Shown here piece after piece: positions 1 to 11,643 of a stretch of 64,000 nucleotides of DNA. Every line of letters starts with the position of its first letter. Position 1 is the stretch's first letter. Source of the DNA: Pyxicephalus adspersus (taxonomy: Eukaryota; Chordata; Amphibia; Anura; Pyxicephalidae). Under the pieces are notes generated by a model. The model saw nothing but the letters and a program-made list of their open reading frames with translations. It searched no databases and was not told the DNA's origin. The position numbers and the translations under genes were made by a program. Where the stretch lies: assembly GCF_032062135.1 (NCBI RefSeq), contig NC_092859.1:33896380-33960379 (forward strand). Reading direction: 5' to 3'.

Positions 1-1011
1 ATTTCACAATATAAATGTATACAGTAAAAACTCACTTGTTTATATAATCCAAATACAAAATATTGAAATTAAAAGATAAAATATGGTGACATTCCAAAAT
101 TCAGGGGAAATTGTTGAAATAAATATTTGCAAGCTGAACACAGCAAATATAATATTATAATTGTGGAACCGAAACCCATCAATTGGCAATCATTTATTGT
201 TCTCTTTTAATATGAAGCTATAGCTTACAATTTCATGACCCTTCTTCCTCAACAATATGCTAGATACATTTTTAAATATAACCTTTCCATTTTCATTGCA
301 TACCAAATTTTAGTTTCAGTGATGACATCACTAAATCGCTTAGCTTCCCCGTGCAATGAAGGAATATCATAGCTGGTGAGAGGGACCTGTACAAAACTTC
401 CTGAAATCATTACAACACCCTGCGTTAATCAGAACTCTCAGGATCCTTCAACCCTGATGCAACTTTTTTGGAGCTGGAATTGTAGAACTGAACAAGACTG
501 AACATAAAGGTGGAACACAGAAGAATCAAATTGAACTTGCTATAAAATCTGACTAAAACAGGAAAATAAGTTTTCTAGACGAGCCCTTCTTCGCAGGTCA
601 TAGCCCCCCCTCCTGACCGGGTTTAATAACTGATTGTGCTGGCGTAGCTCCTCTGCCCCTCCTCTCACCTCCCATTTTATGTGTCACCTTCCATGTAACC
701 TTTTATGTAGCCACGACTGGAGTTTGTAGAACTGAAGATAATGGTGGAGGTCAGCTTTAAAGAGACCTTGTCATCAAATAAAACAACAGCTTGTCAGATG
801 ACCTTCATCCATCACAAGGCCAAACACGTACAAACTGTGCAGCTGTATTGCTGGAAACTCTGTGTGATACAGGTTTTCAAATTTATCTATAATTGAAATA
901 TACATGTTATCCTGGATTCAGTATTTTAGATATTTAGTTTATAACCCCAAAAATATGGAACCATTGAAATTACAAAAACATAACACTTATATTGGACAAG
1001 GTAGGTGGACT
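1..1011. other. Upstream flank of the TIM gene, no gene recognised
   Basis: AT-rich sequence with a small GC-richer patch at 590-720. The TIM promoter and signal-peptide exon should lie here or in the gap, but no ORF here looks like a signal peptide. A donor-like CAAG/GTAGGT occurs near 1000, just before the gap. Confidence 0.4.
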
Positions 1012-1712
1012 NNNNNNNNNNNNNNNNNNNNNNNNNNNNNNNNNNNNNNNNNNNNNNNNNNNNNNNNNNNNNNNNNNNNNNNNNNNNNNNNNNNNNNNNN
1101 NNNNNNNNNNNNNNNNNNNNNNNNNNNNNNNNNNNNNNNNNNNNNNNNNNNNNNNNNNNNNNNNNNNNNNNNNNNNNNNNNNNNNNNNNNNNNNNNNNNN
1201 NNNNNNNNNNNNNNNNNNNNNNNNNNNNNNNNNNNNNNNNNNNNNNNNNNNNNNNNNNNNNNNNNNNNNNNNNNNNNNNNNNNNNNNNNNNNNNNNNNNN
1301 NNNNNNNNNNNNNNNNNNNNNNNNNNNNNNNNNNNNNNNNNNNNNNNNNNNNNNNNNNNNNNNNNNNNNNNNNNNNNNNNNNNNNNNNNNNNNNNNNNNN
1401 NNNNNNNNNNNNNNNNNNNNNNNNNNNNNNNNNNNNNNNNNNNNNNNNNNNNNNNNNNNNNNNNNNNNNNNNNNNNNNNNNNNNNNNNNNNNNNNNNNNN
1501 NNNNNNNNNNNNNNNNNNNNNNNNNNNNNNNNNNNNNNNNNNNNNNNNNNNNNNNNNNNNNNNNNNNNNNNNNNNNNNNNNNNNNNNNNNNNNNNNNNNN
1601 NNNNNNNNNNNNNNNNNNNNNNNNNNNNNNNNNNNNNNNNNNNNNNNNNNNNNNNNNNNNNNNNNNNNNNNNNNNNNNNNNNNNNNNNNNNNNNNNNNNN
1701 NNNNNNNNNNNN
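1012..1712. other. Assembly gap (701 N)
   Basis: Unknown bases. The gap removes the start of the TIM IgV exon. Any ORF read through it is an artefact. Confidence 1.
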
Positions 1713-1989
1713 ATTTACTCCATAAAACACGGCACAACCTCCATGTGCTGGGGACGAGGCAAATGTCCAAGGTCTCGATGTAACAATCAAATTATTGAGA
1801 CAGACGGCAGCAGTGTAACCTGGAGGCAATCTGAGAAATACCAATTACTGGGCAACATAAAACAAGGCAATGTATCAATGACTATTAGTAATTTAAGTAA
1901 AAAGGATGAAGACACATACTGCTGCAGAGTGGAGATCCCTGGATTGTTTAATGATGAAAGACATGACATATTTGTGAGAGTACATGAAG
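1713..1989 (+). CDS. TIM IgV-domain exon (3' part)
   Basis: Open from the first base after the N run; codon phase starts at 1713. It encodes about 92 residues with SMCWGRGKCP, a DEDTYCC F-strand and GLFND. The exon ends in phase 1 before GTAAAT at 1990. The start and its acceptor lie in the assembly gap, so roughly the first 20-30 residues of the domain are unseen. Confidence 0.9.
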
Positions 1990-4900
1990 GTAAATCTGAT
2001 CAGATAGATCAAGAAATACAAACATATTCAAAATTGTGAGTTTGATTTTATGTTTTTATAATGGGCTGTACTATATCTCTCAATGTATAGTACAATGAGT
2101 TACTGTCAAAGACAAGTATAGTACGGCTCAGCAAATTCAGTCATAGGTTGCTGACAGCTGTCATTGTCTGGGGACTGCTTTACCTTTCAATAACTGAGCA
2201 ACAGAGAAAAACAACCATCATATATCCCTTCAGAAAGCAAGTCATGTGTATGTAATGAGTTATCATTTTTAATAAACAGTATTTATATAGCGCCAACATA
2301 TTAAGCAGTGCTGTACATTACATATGAGTTGCAAGTGACAGATACAATCACTGACATAAGAGGGGGAGAGGACCCTGCCCAGAATATATAATACGTTACT
2401 ATGTCAGTAAAAGATATAGTAGGACTTAATCTGGCCAGCAGCGATGGCAGTTGTCATCGTCCAATGGATGGATAGGTTGAGCACTACTAAATCTGTAAAC
2501 GACAGGTATATAGCACTGTCATATGCCAGATCAGAACACAGATTTGGAATTCCAATTCAAGGTCAAAATAACTCCAGAATTGACTTTGATTACCACTAGC
2601 AGCACTTTATTTATCAATTAATAATTTAAACAGTCAACAATACCTTATCATATATATTGACTTCCACCAAGAGATCATGCCCTGGTATAAATAACCCACC
2701 AAATTGAAACCACCATTTTTAGACAATTGCAAGTTTTTCTTGGCTCCCTACAGACCTAAAAACCACCACAGACACCACAAATTGGCAATGCCCGGGTTTC
2801 ACAAACAAAGACAAAATTGATAACAGGTTATATTTACCTATAAGGTTTCTGAGCTGCTCAGTCCAGTCATTGAAATTAAATAGTTTTACCTAGACTTGTG
2901 TTCTTCTTTAAATCAATAAAAACATTGGTCATTTGTATATATTAGTTATATTATTATGTAATATATTAGTAATATAGTAATTAATATAAATTGTAAATGA
3001 ATACTTATCTGCAAACTTCTACGTGGCAAAATAAATTAGAACTGGATGAATTTGTTCATCCAGTTTCTAATCCAGGCACCTTCACCAAAAAAAGATTTTA
3101 ATTTGTTGTGCACAGTTCTAGATATTGTTTTCGTGTTAGTAGATGTACAATCATCATTTTTATATGTATGGAGCTGCCATATTTGACTTACCTCTGAAAA
3201 TACTAACTGTCTGATTGTCTATGGCTTCATTACTTTCAGAGACTCTTTCTTGCTCAAGTATGATGATCAGAAAAGTCAGAGGAAACTCCTGATTTCCATA
3301 CTTATCCTAGGTCAGTTATTCATAATATTGAAGCCATTGGATCATCTTGACAGCTAGGAGGTCAGCAGTCGCAGCTTCTCTATATTTACTTGGTACAGGC
3401 TTTTTTGAAAACGTGGTATAACTGAAGTGTATAATTAAAAGTATATGTATATGTCCTAAAAATTCTAATACATAAAACAAGATTTTGTATGACTGTTATG
3501 ATAGTTTTAATCTTTTTTTTTAAATCTGTTTAACAGAACCAAAGAGCCCCAAACCTGCAACCACTACCAGGTCCCAGAGTAGTATCACACATGGTACGTT
3601 TTTGTGTCTCGTACCAGTTTTATGCTTCTTAACGCTGAACTCCAGGGTAACAGTTAAAAACAAATGCTAATATGATCTGTCAAATAATTTTTTTTTGTCC
3701 AGACAGTCCAAGGACTTAACCAATTTTTCTGTGATAATAACATAAGAACATAAAAGAAAAGTATACTGCTTACACCTATTCTTCTTCTAAAATGTGCATT
3801 ATGATGATATGTCATTAACAGGTGTATAGCCAGTCTGAGGGTGATCTTAATGATATGAGGGAGGAAACGAGTGCTTGGAGAAAACTGATGCAAAAATAGG
3901 AGGATTATCAATGCAGAAAGTGTTCTGGCCAAGATTCAAACCCAGGACCCTAGTGTTGCAGACATGTATATTTATTTATATTCGCATATGAAAGATCTCC
4001 CTACAGTGTGTTTCTGTACATCAGACTGGACTGCCAGCACCCTTGTTGGCAAATAGTATAAACCTATGAAAATAGGACAGAAAAGACAATTGAAAAAAAA
4101 AGAAGTAGAAGGGAAATTTAAGCACTCGTCATATTGTAATATGTTAATAACAGTCATATTTAATTTATTTAATAATAACTTATTTCCTCTTGTTTTGTCA
4201 CCTAAATTTTTTCTTTGTAGGTATAAACTATGAACACACAGACTACAGGAAAACCACCAGAACACAATTTTCTGCAATGATTTCAGGAACCTCAAACAGA
4301 AAAGAGGTTGGTACATGTGCAGAAATCTGTACTGCTCGTACATGCTTTAACAATGATTTCCCATTTAGGAATGCCCATTTAGGATAACTAATTTTACACT
4401 AATTAATTCTAATTTCCCCCTCCCCCTCACTCTAGTTACACCCCTTTTTAATTACCTAAAATGAGAGGTTGGCCTGTCGTAGAGCTGCAGTCTACTTTAG
4501 ACAGGACTAGGCAGGAGTATCCTTTTCTGAGCTATTCTTAGGCTATGTTCTGACTGGCAGTAAGGCTTGGTTGTTGTGTGGTTACTAGTCGTGCATCTAA
4601 CCTGCTGTTGCCCATAGGGAATGAATCGGAGTGGAAAGAAGCAGTTCAGTAATGCCAGCTGCAGCTTACCAAAAAAAGATCAAAAGCTGGTTCAGGTGGC
4701 CGAGCACCTGGCAAGGTGCCAACCACTGGGACCCGTGTGACAATGCCCATTACTACTGACAGTGAATATAGCCTAACTGGTGTGTTAACATACTGAAGTT
4801 AGGGATGTTCAGATTATGTTTTATAAGCAAGTAAAGGGTGTGCAGAAGTATATGCTATGGGTTAATTAGGTCTTAGGTGGCCAACAGTGGGTGGAACCAT

Positions 4901-6730
4901 CTTACAATGGTTCTGTTGCCTCTGCCCTTGAAGTCAAATGGACCAACTATTTGTTTATTCTACTTTAGAGACCTTTTTATCAAAGGGAGTTTGACACTTT
5001 ATCATGGCTACCACACTTCTACTTAACTTGGAATTTGTGTAAGGGCAATGGCACTTGAAGTGATGTTTTACTGTATTAGAGATATAGGTATACTTATGAT
5101 GCCAGGATGTGTATTATAAGTATTTTTTTATAATTAAATTGACATGTCTTTCAGCAGATCACAGACGTAGAGGAAGAGGAAGAAGCCACACTGGATGGTG
5201 ACAATGTTAACTCAATTATTTATGGAGTTGTGGTCCTTATCATTCTCTTGGTGTCCATGATGATACTTTTTTCTATTTGTAAGTGTCTCATTCTGCTATG
5301 TCACTGTATTGGTTGATCATATGACCTCCAACTTTAAGCCAAAAACAGTAGTACCCTGGTTATCCGGAACTCAGATAACTGGAAAATTCAGATAAATGGT
5401 ACCCGACAGCTCCGCTTTCTTGATTGCTCCAGCAGCCCCAGCGGAGCTGTGGCATGTGTTCTGCATCCAAGAACACATACCACAGCTCCGCTAGGGCTGC
5501 GGTAGCAATCAGAAGAGCGGAGCTGTCAGGAGAGCAGAGCTCCGCTGATTGCTCCATTGTGTGATTGGCCCAGAAAAGGGAAACCCTGATGACGGCTCAA
5601 GCGTCATCAAGGGTTTCCCTTTTCTCAGCCATACAGCACTAGAGGTAAATGGGGACAAGTTTCCCCATTCAGGTCTAGTGCTGAATGGCTAAGAAACTTC
5701 ATTTTCAGAGTAACCACAGTTAACAACAAACTACACTTATCTGGAATCGGCCATTCCCTGTGGGTGCCGGATAACCAAGCTTGTACTGTAGTAAAAATCA
5801 AAATGATGACAAATACTTTTAAGGTCAGGAGCCTTTCTGATAGGGGTCTTCTGATTACAAGGCTGCCTGAAAAGACATTTTATACTGTATAACAGATGTG
5901 AGTCTAGCTGTGTGCATTTACTTCTGATTCAGGGACAATAATTAACACAGTGTATTCCTATGTAATTTGTAATACTAAAGTAAAAAAATAAAATGACACT
6001 TTTTTTAAGGACAGCATGTTATAAAGTTTCTTTTCCCTTTAGGTATTAGGACTTTACCAATTGAATATTTACTAATCAAATTTCTGTGTTGTTTTAGGGA
6101 AGTTCCAAAAAATGAAAAATAAAAACAAATCCAGGTACGTCAATACATCAAATTTCACATTGTATACAGCACCTTACAAGAAAACGTAGCTTGGAGGCAA
6201 CTCGTTTTTGCTTCATGACTTGTAATATTAAATGGTAAACACAAGTTATTGATATCATGAAAATACAAGTTTATGACATAAAAGATAATCAGTTGTTGGG
6301 CACATTTTCTAGGCTTGGTAATGCTGACCTCTGATGATTAAAACTGATCTCCAGGCAAGCAAAGATTAAATACAAATACTTTACTACACACCATTTTTTT
6401 TTTACAGCTTAGAGGGAGGTCAGACATGTCTTAACCTGATCATAAATGTGGGCACAGTGTACCTGCATTTGCCCATTTACAAAAGACACAATAAGTTTAA
6501 TAAAGTAAAATAAGGGATCTTCCTGACTTTACAACAGTTGTTTTGTATACTTTATAAAACTGGTGGGTCACTTGTTTAACACTTATTGTTCTTTAATTTC
6601 TGGGGTGAAAGGAAGAGGTTGTTGAATCAACGTTTCCTAATTTGTGTCTTGCAGGAATACAGAACTGCCAGGACTGGAAGGTTTGGATGCAACACAAACA
6701 CAGGCAGAGCAGAATATTTACACATTATAG
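1713..6730 (+). CDS. TIM-family (HAVCR/TIMD) IgV-mucin receptor, 5' end missing in gap
   Basis: Type I cell-surface receptor of the T-cell immunoglobulin and mucin family. Known members bind phosphatidylserine on dying cells and modulate lymphocytes and macrophages. Visible exons are 1713-1989 (IgV), 3537-3593 and 4221-4306 (Thr/Ser-rich stalk), 5155-5278 (acidic stalk plus transmembrane), 6098-6134 and 6655-6730 (tail). Junction phases agree throughout and give 218 visible residues. The IgV part has the extra TIM cysteines (MCWGRGKC, SRC) and the YCCRVE F-strand. Its FG loop reads GLFNDER, matching the WFND ligand-binding loop of TIM-1/TIM-4 with Trp replaced by Leu. The membrane segment is a run of Ile/Val/Leu after a Glu cluster. 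The tail ends in AEQNIYTL, like the tyrosine motif of mammalian TIM-1. The signal peptide and first Ig strands are not visible. I cannot assign a paralogue: the short stalk resembles TIM-3, the tail TIM-1. Confidence 0.9.
2268..2392 (-). mobile_element. L2-like LINE 3' tail, intron of the TIM gene
   Basis: Antisense copy of a family repeated across the window. It starts AATAAACAGTATTTATATAG, continues through the GCGCCAACATATTA block and the GACAGATACA block, and reaches GAGAGGACCCTGCCCAGAA. Only the 3' end is present, as expected for 5'-truncated LINE insertions. Confidence 0.8.
3537..3593 (+). CDS. TIM mucin-stalk exon 1
   Basis: Pyrimidine-rich tract and TAACAG acceptor, then 57 nt, then a GTACGT donor. 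It encodes EPKSPKPATTTRSQSSITH, rich in Thr, Ser and Pro as expected for O-glycosylated TIM stalks. Phase 1 at both ends. Confidence 0.8.
4221..4306 (+). CDS. TIM mucin-stalk exon 2
   Basis: Acceptor TTTCTTTGTAG at 4220. The exon runs in phase from the previous one and encodes a Thr/Ser/Arg stretch ending SGTSNRKE before GTTGGT. There are no obvious mucin repeats, so the glycosylated stalk is very short. Confidence 0.75.
5155..5278 (+). CDS. TIM acidic stalk and transmembrane exon
   Basis: Acceptor TCTTTCAG, donor GTAAGT. It encodes QITDVEEEEEATLDGDNVNS followed by about 22 hydrophobic residues (IIYGVVVLIILLVS and on). Ends in phase 1, joining to a TGG (Trp) codon completed by the next exon. 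The run of five glutamates just outside the membrane is notable. Confidence 0.88.
5346..5788. mobile_element. Tigger/pogo-like MITE
   Basis: Terminal inverted repeats: left CAGTAGTACCCTGGTTATCC, right (reverse) CAGTACAAGCTTGGTTATCC. The right end is followed by TA. The interior has a long palindrome at 5574-5632 with arms containing AGAAAAGGGAAACCCTGATG and its complement. The GTTATCCGG end resembles Tigger termini. No transposase. It lies in the TIM intron between the transmembrane and juxtamembrane exons. Confidence 0.7.
6098..6134 (+). CDS. TIM juxtamembrane basic exon
   Basis: Thirty-seven nt between GTTTTAG and GTACGT. Encodes WKFQKMKNKNKS plus two bases of an Arg codon. The positive charge directly after the membrane segment fits the positive-inside rule and confirms a type I orientation. 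Confidence 0.85.
6655..6730 (+). CDS. TIM cytoplasmic-tail exon with C-terminal tyrosine motif
   Basis: Acceptor TCTTGCAG. Reads RNTELPGLEGLDATQTQAEQ then NIYTL and TAG at 6728-6730. The single tyrosine sits three residues from the end within AEQNIY, comparable to the AEDNIY-type motif of mammalian TIM-1, which is phosphorylated in T-cell signalling. Confidence 0.87.
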
Positions 6731-6871
6731 TATATGCCATTTTGTATATAATTTATAACTATTGCTTTATTTCTATCAATTATGCATACATTGCTAATTC
6801 TTCTTTCTGGTTTGTGAATACTTTTAATTCTGCAAATCTTTTAACTCTTAGAAATCTGACTTAAAATATTT

Positions 6872-6877
6872 AATAAA
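6872..6877 (+). terminator. Polyadenylation signal of the TIM gene
   Basis: AATAAA about 140 bases after the TIM stop codon, in AT-rich sequence. It is a plausible 3' end for the short 3' UTR; a GT-rich downstream element is not strong. Confidence 0.6.
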
Positions 6878-7219
6878 ACACAAAAACAAAGTTAAAGTTT
6901 GCCTTTCTTTTACTTCAATAAGCCAAAAACATCTTTGTGCTGCTTTCTCAAATTCTCACTTTAACGCTAAGGGCTGCACATCTTTGATATCAGGAATAAG
7001 TCACGGCAAATGCTGTTCTGATGTTTCTTTCTAAAGAAATCCTAATGGTTCCATCCTGGGGCCAATGTCATCTTTCCAACTTATTCCCAGCTTCAGCAAT
7101 TTGAGCCATCTTGATTGGCCTGTGCATGAAATGTATATTGCGTTCTGAAGGCAGAACTATATCACAATAGACATAGTATATCTTGACCAAAGTAGCTCAA
7201 AGGTCCCCAGATATCTTGC

Positions 7220-7685
7220 CAGAGGTTGGGCTAAGTTGTCACCCTTCAAGTCAAAGTCAAGTCCCAAATCACTGACATCAAGTCCCAAGTCAAGTCTCAG
7301 GTCACCAAGAATTCTTCCAAGTGGAGTCCCAAGTCAAGTCACTTCATTTATCAAGCAGTTTGCAACTCAGACTTAGTCTGTTATAATGCCTTCCTCCCCG
7401 CATTCCTTGAAATTCTAAGTCCACTAAGTTCGGCTTTCTCTGCTGACAGCTGAAGGGGACGGGGAGGAAGGTAGTGAGGCTTCGTTAAACACTGCCTTCC
7501 TCCCTGTCCCCTTCAGCTGTCAGAGGAGAAAGCCGTGAATGCAAGGAAGGTGGTGTTACAGAAGACTCACTGTAAGACAAGTTGCAAGTTGCTGGACAAA
7601 ACCCCCAAGTCGAGTTGCAAGTTGTTTATTGGGAGACCTAAGTCAGACTCAAGTCCAAGTCACACAATTTGAGTTCCAACCTCTG
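7220..7685. mobile_element. hAT-type MITE with internal palindrome
   Basis: Terminal inverted repeats CAGAGGTTGG at both ends, flanked by TATCTTGC (7212-7219) and TATCCTGC (7686-7693), a 7/8 match as an 8-bp hAT target duplication. Subterminal regions are dense in CAAGTC/AAGTCC repeats. The centre is a near-perfect palindrome (about 7432-7480 against 7490-7537) built around GACAGCTGAAGGGGAC. No coding capacity. Confidence 0.8.
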
Positions 7686-7699
7686 TATCCTGCTTCCCT

Positions 7700-9740
7700 T
7701 CTTGCTGCTGCCCAACTTCCCAACTCACATACATCCCTCATGAAAGGCATCAGATGACATAATTGTCAATTCTAAATACCATACCAAAACGATAAATAAC
7801 CATAACATCAAACATTATACAGATCCACAAACCATGTCAGATTTCTCTGAAAGCAGGGGGAGAAACCATGGGATCCACCACAGCCAGAACACTTATGTTT
7901 GTCAGTTTCTGCCAAATTTATAGTTTCCCTCATTGAATTGCCAGCAAAAACCCTTTTTTTGAGAGCCATTGATCCAGAGAGGAAGAAACCATCGGAAACT
8001 GTTGACTACATTCCCAAGCTGATGTCATCAAGTCACAAATTGACATTATTGTGACCCTGATATATCAGGCTCCCTGTGGCTTTCCCTGATGAAACAGCTC
8101 ATCACACTGCAGCCAAGCAAAGGCAGAGCAATGTTCCAACATCTGTCACCCACTACACTTGTGAGGATTGGAAAAGCTTCCAATCAATTGGAAAACATGC
8201 AGGAAATAAAGGGCTGGTGCCTATTGTCCTCCTCCTTCCTGCCTTCTCAGAGTTGAATCCTATCTTAATTGAAATATTCACTCACATACATTACCTAGTC
8301 AAATCCACCAGTCTTTTTTTATCTGCCCCATTCTGGTCCACCCTGACATCAAGACATCTCTTCTGCAGTGGCTGGAGATGTTTTGTTGCAAGCAAATTCT
8401 TTCTGTGAACTGGGTTTCTGTGGATCCTTCAGCAAAAAGTTCTTGCCAGCTAAATATTTTTTGAGAACCGAGAGCTTCCAGCTCCAAATAACCACTGAAG
8501 ATTGGTAGCATCGTATAGAGGGAACATTTTGCCCTGTTACCATTTTATACAGATCACATCTCCAGTCAACAGAGACTCAATCCAAAGGCTCTCTTCTTTT
8601 GCAGATTTTATTTTATGCTTTCTTTTCACATTGAAGATAAGAATACAAAAGCTGGGTAAGTAAGCAAGCAAGCATTGCTGGCAGAAAATATTATGTTGGG
8701 GTCACTCCTCTAAGCCTGAAAGATTAGAACAAGGTTTTTAAATTTATTTGCACTAACTACTGGTGGCCCAAACTCAGAAAGACATCTTTAATGATTTGGG
8801 TTCCTGTTCCATTTGTACTTGGTCACATATATATGTGAGGCCACCTTTCTCCTCGCCTACCTCTAAAAAAATCCATCTTTATACGCAGGATATAACTTGC
8901 CAGGTTACTTTAAAAAGGAATGAAGTCTCTTTTTTTTATTTGCTGACCGGCAGGGATTTTATTACAAAAGGGAATACGTAAGACTGAAAGTGTAAAAAAA
9001 AAAAAGCCTGTCCATCAGCAATTTTTTAAGCACAAGATTGTTTCTCTGCATCAAGAGGAAGTAACTCTCTGGACTTAAAAAAGGAAAGAAGCTTCAGCTG
9101 ACGGAGGGGGAAAGTGGGTGACTTTAGGTCAGGGAAAAGAGGAACCAGATAACTGTACAATGAAAGAAAGGCTATTCATTTGAATTCACTTGAATCTTTG
9201 AAGGGAATAAAATCATTTGGTTCTTTTCAGGAAAAACATATTCTACCAAGCCCCACAACAGGTACAAACCAATAGATATGCTCACCAATCTATTACTAGA
9301 CTTTGAATTATTCTTTATATTCATAGAAGCAGCAGTGAGATCCTTGGTAAAGTACCTAACAGGCAGCTGCTGCCTAATGTGTACTAAAAAATAGACACAT
9401 TGGGATTATGACTTCTTTCTTCCTCATCTTCAGTTAAAATTTTTTTGCCATTTTATTTAGTTTTTGGGGCTAACAACTTAACGCTGAAAATCTTTCCTGG
9501 CACACCAATTTCCTTTAGTGAAATGGCAGATTGTGATCTGGTTGTTCCAAAGACAGGGAGCGGGGAGGGATTTTTTGGGACCACACATAGCAAAAAAAAC
9601 CCCACAAACTGACCATTCTCCACTCCAATCTAAAAACTACAAATACATTTTGGATGCAGCTCCTAAACTGTCCGGAAGTGTCTAGGAAGGGTCATATCAT
9701 TTACACATAAAGGATACAAAGCATTTCCACTATGCAGTAG
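7700..9740. other. Intergenic sequence, nothing recognised
   Basis: No exon with plausible splice sites or family motif on either strand. Short open frames here lack recognisable protein character. There is a 13-base poly-A at about 8994. Confidence 0.5.
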
Positions 9741-9741
9741 A

Positions 9742-10499
9742 TACCTTATATACTCGAGTGTATGTCGATCCGAGTATAATTCAAGGTACCTATTTTTATC
9801 TTGGAAAACAGGAAAAATTATTATAGTATAAGCCACGGGTGGGAAATGCTGCAGCTACTGGCAAGTTTCAATATTCAAAATAAATATAAAAAAAAATTGC
9901 ATAATACAGTCATTACATCCATAATACAGTAAACAAATACCATAGTGAGAATTTAGTGGTTAGATAGGTATACTACCTACCGTACCTAACCATTAAATTC
10001 TCTCTAGTGTCAGTGTAGTGCAGGCAGGGCTGTAGGGATAGCTGTAGGGTCAAACAGTATTAATCTGATGTAATACAATGTTGTATGATAATCAAATTGC
10101 ACTGTAGCGGTATTTACTACCGCTCGTACTCTTGAATTTGGCGTCTGAGTTACGGCCTGTAGCCGCCGTAACTCCAGCATAACTCCTGCATACTCCTGCC
10201 GTCTTTCTGTACTCCTGCCGTCTTTCTGGCTATTGCGGCCAGCGTATTTCTGCTGCAGCCTGATGACATTGTCATCAGGGGATGGAAACTGCTGGATGCA
10301 GCTGCCGGATTGATCGGGGGTACATTACATTATTGTGTCATTATTGCGGGGGTTTGCGGAGGCAGGAGCAGGAATCGGCTGGCAGAGGGTGCTTTTCTGG
10401 AGGGACCCATGCACCTGACTGGAGTATAAGCCGAGGGTGACTTTCTCAGCACATTTTGGATGCTGAAAAAATTGGCTTATACTGGGGTATTTACGGTAT
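9742..10499. mobile_element. Fold-back MITE with TATACTCGAGTATAAG-like ends
   Basis: Left end TACCTTATATACTCGAGTG is an imperfect inverted copy of the right end, which reads in reverse TACCGTAAATACCCCAGTAT. Sub-terminal GTATAAGCC motifs occur on both sides. The interior has a GC-richer block (10100-10330) with a tandem duplication of TACTCCTGCCGTCTTTCTG. No ORF of note. Superfamily not assigned. Confidence 0.6.
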
Positions 10500-11643
10500 A
10501 AACATTCTGAGAATTTTGGATTCTCAATAACTTGTACAAAGTCCAACCAGTGATATGTACTTACTGGGGGGGCAGTTTCATGGTTTCCATATCTGTCTAG
10601 TAGAATTTGATATCTAGTGACAGAGATTACTGCATAAGAATCACTATGTTCCTAACCCACTCACCATACACTATGATTGCTGCTTGATATTCAGGTTTGG
10701 AAAAAATTCAGGTGATTTTTTAGGATCTCAGGAAAATCACCAAATATCTCACAAATTTTGGGTGAATATGGGTTGAAGAAGGATGTGTGCAACAGGGCTA
10801 AGGAACTATTTTACATGGCTTGGAGTGCAATATTTAAACCTTCTCTACTTCCCCTATATTATTATGACCATTTATTGATTAGAAGTTAAAGAAAGTTAAA
10901 AAAGCTAGAAACATAAATGGACTTCTTATGAGGCATGTACCACCATTATCAAAAGGTACCTTGGTTAAAAGCTACCTTGTGGAACCCCATATGCATTCCA
11001 ATGTTACATTTCAATAGAACCACGCTTGGGCAACAGCACCAACAAGCTTTAACAGTAAAACAAAAGGCTTCGGGCTTCAGAGGAAGGAAACCATGTAGAG
11101 TTCTTCCAAAAAAGAGGGAGTGACCCATGGAGCAGTCTTCCTAAAATATTAATATACAGGTTGACGGCTATCGATAATCTGGATCTTTAGGTTTTCTGGC
11201 ATGGATTTTGGAGCGCATTTTTAAATTTACACAGTTTTCTGGAGGTGCTGTTTATGTTTTGATGGGGCTGTACTCCAGAATCAGTTGTTAGATCTTGCTT
11301 TTCCTCCACAAATTGAAGCTGTTCCCATTGGTGAGGATGCTGTTACTGTCAGTCATGAAGATGATCATCCTGACAGCCCATCTGCTATTTAGCTTCCTTT
11401 TTGAGGGTACATGTTAGGAGATGCTCATCTGGCCGAGGACTCCGCGCTGTGTGCCATCACAATATAAAATACTGTTTATTCTGTCTGGAGATGTCATTTG
11501 CAGCAGCCAGGAGAACCAAGATAGCAGCAGCCCCTGCTTCCCTTTAGCTGTGCAGCCTGATGGATTTATGGCATCCCCAGCATCCATTGTTAGGCTGTGC
11601 ACAGATGAAGGGTGATCAGCTACTGACTCATCATCACTGCATC

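Noticed and set aside
904..1011. ATG at 904 as the TIM signal-peptide exon
   Set aside because: The peptide (MLSWIQYFRYLVYN and on) lacks a proper hydrophobic core and cleavage region, and is followed by polar sequence.
904..2039. Long open frames crossing the first N run
   Set aside because: Unknown bases are translated as open. Only the segment after 1713 in one frame has protein character (the TIM IgV exon).
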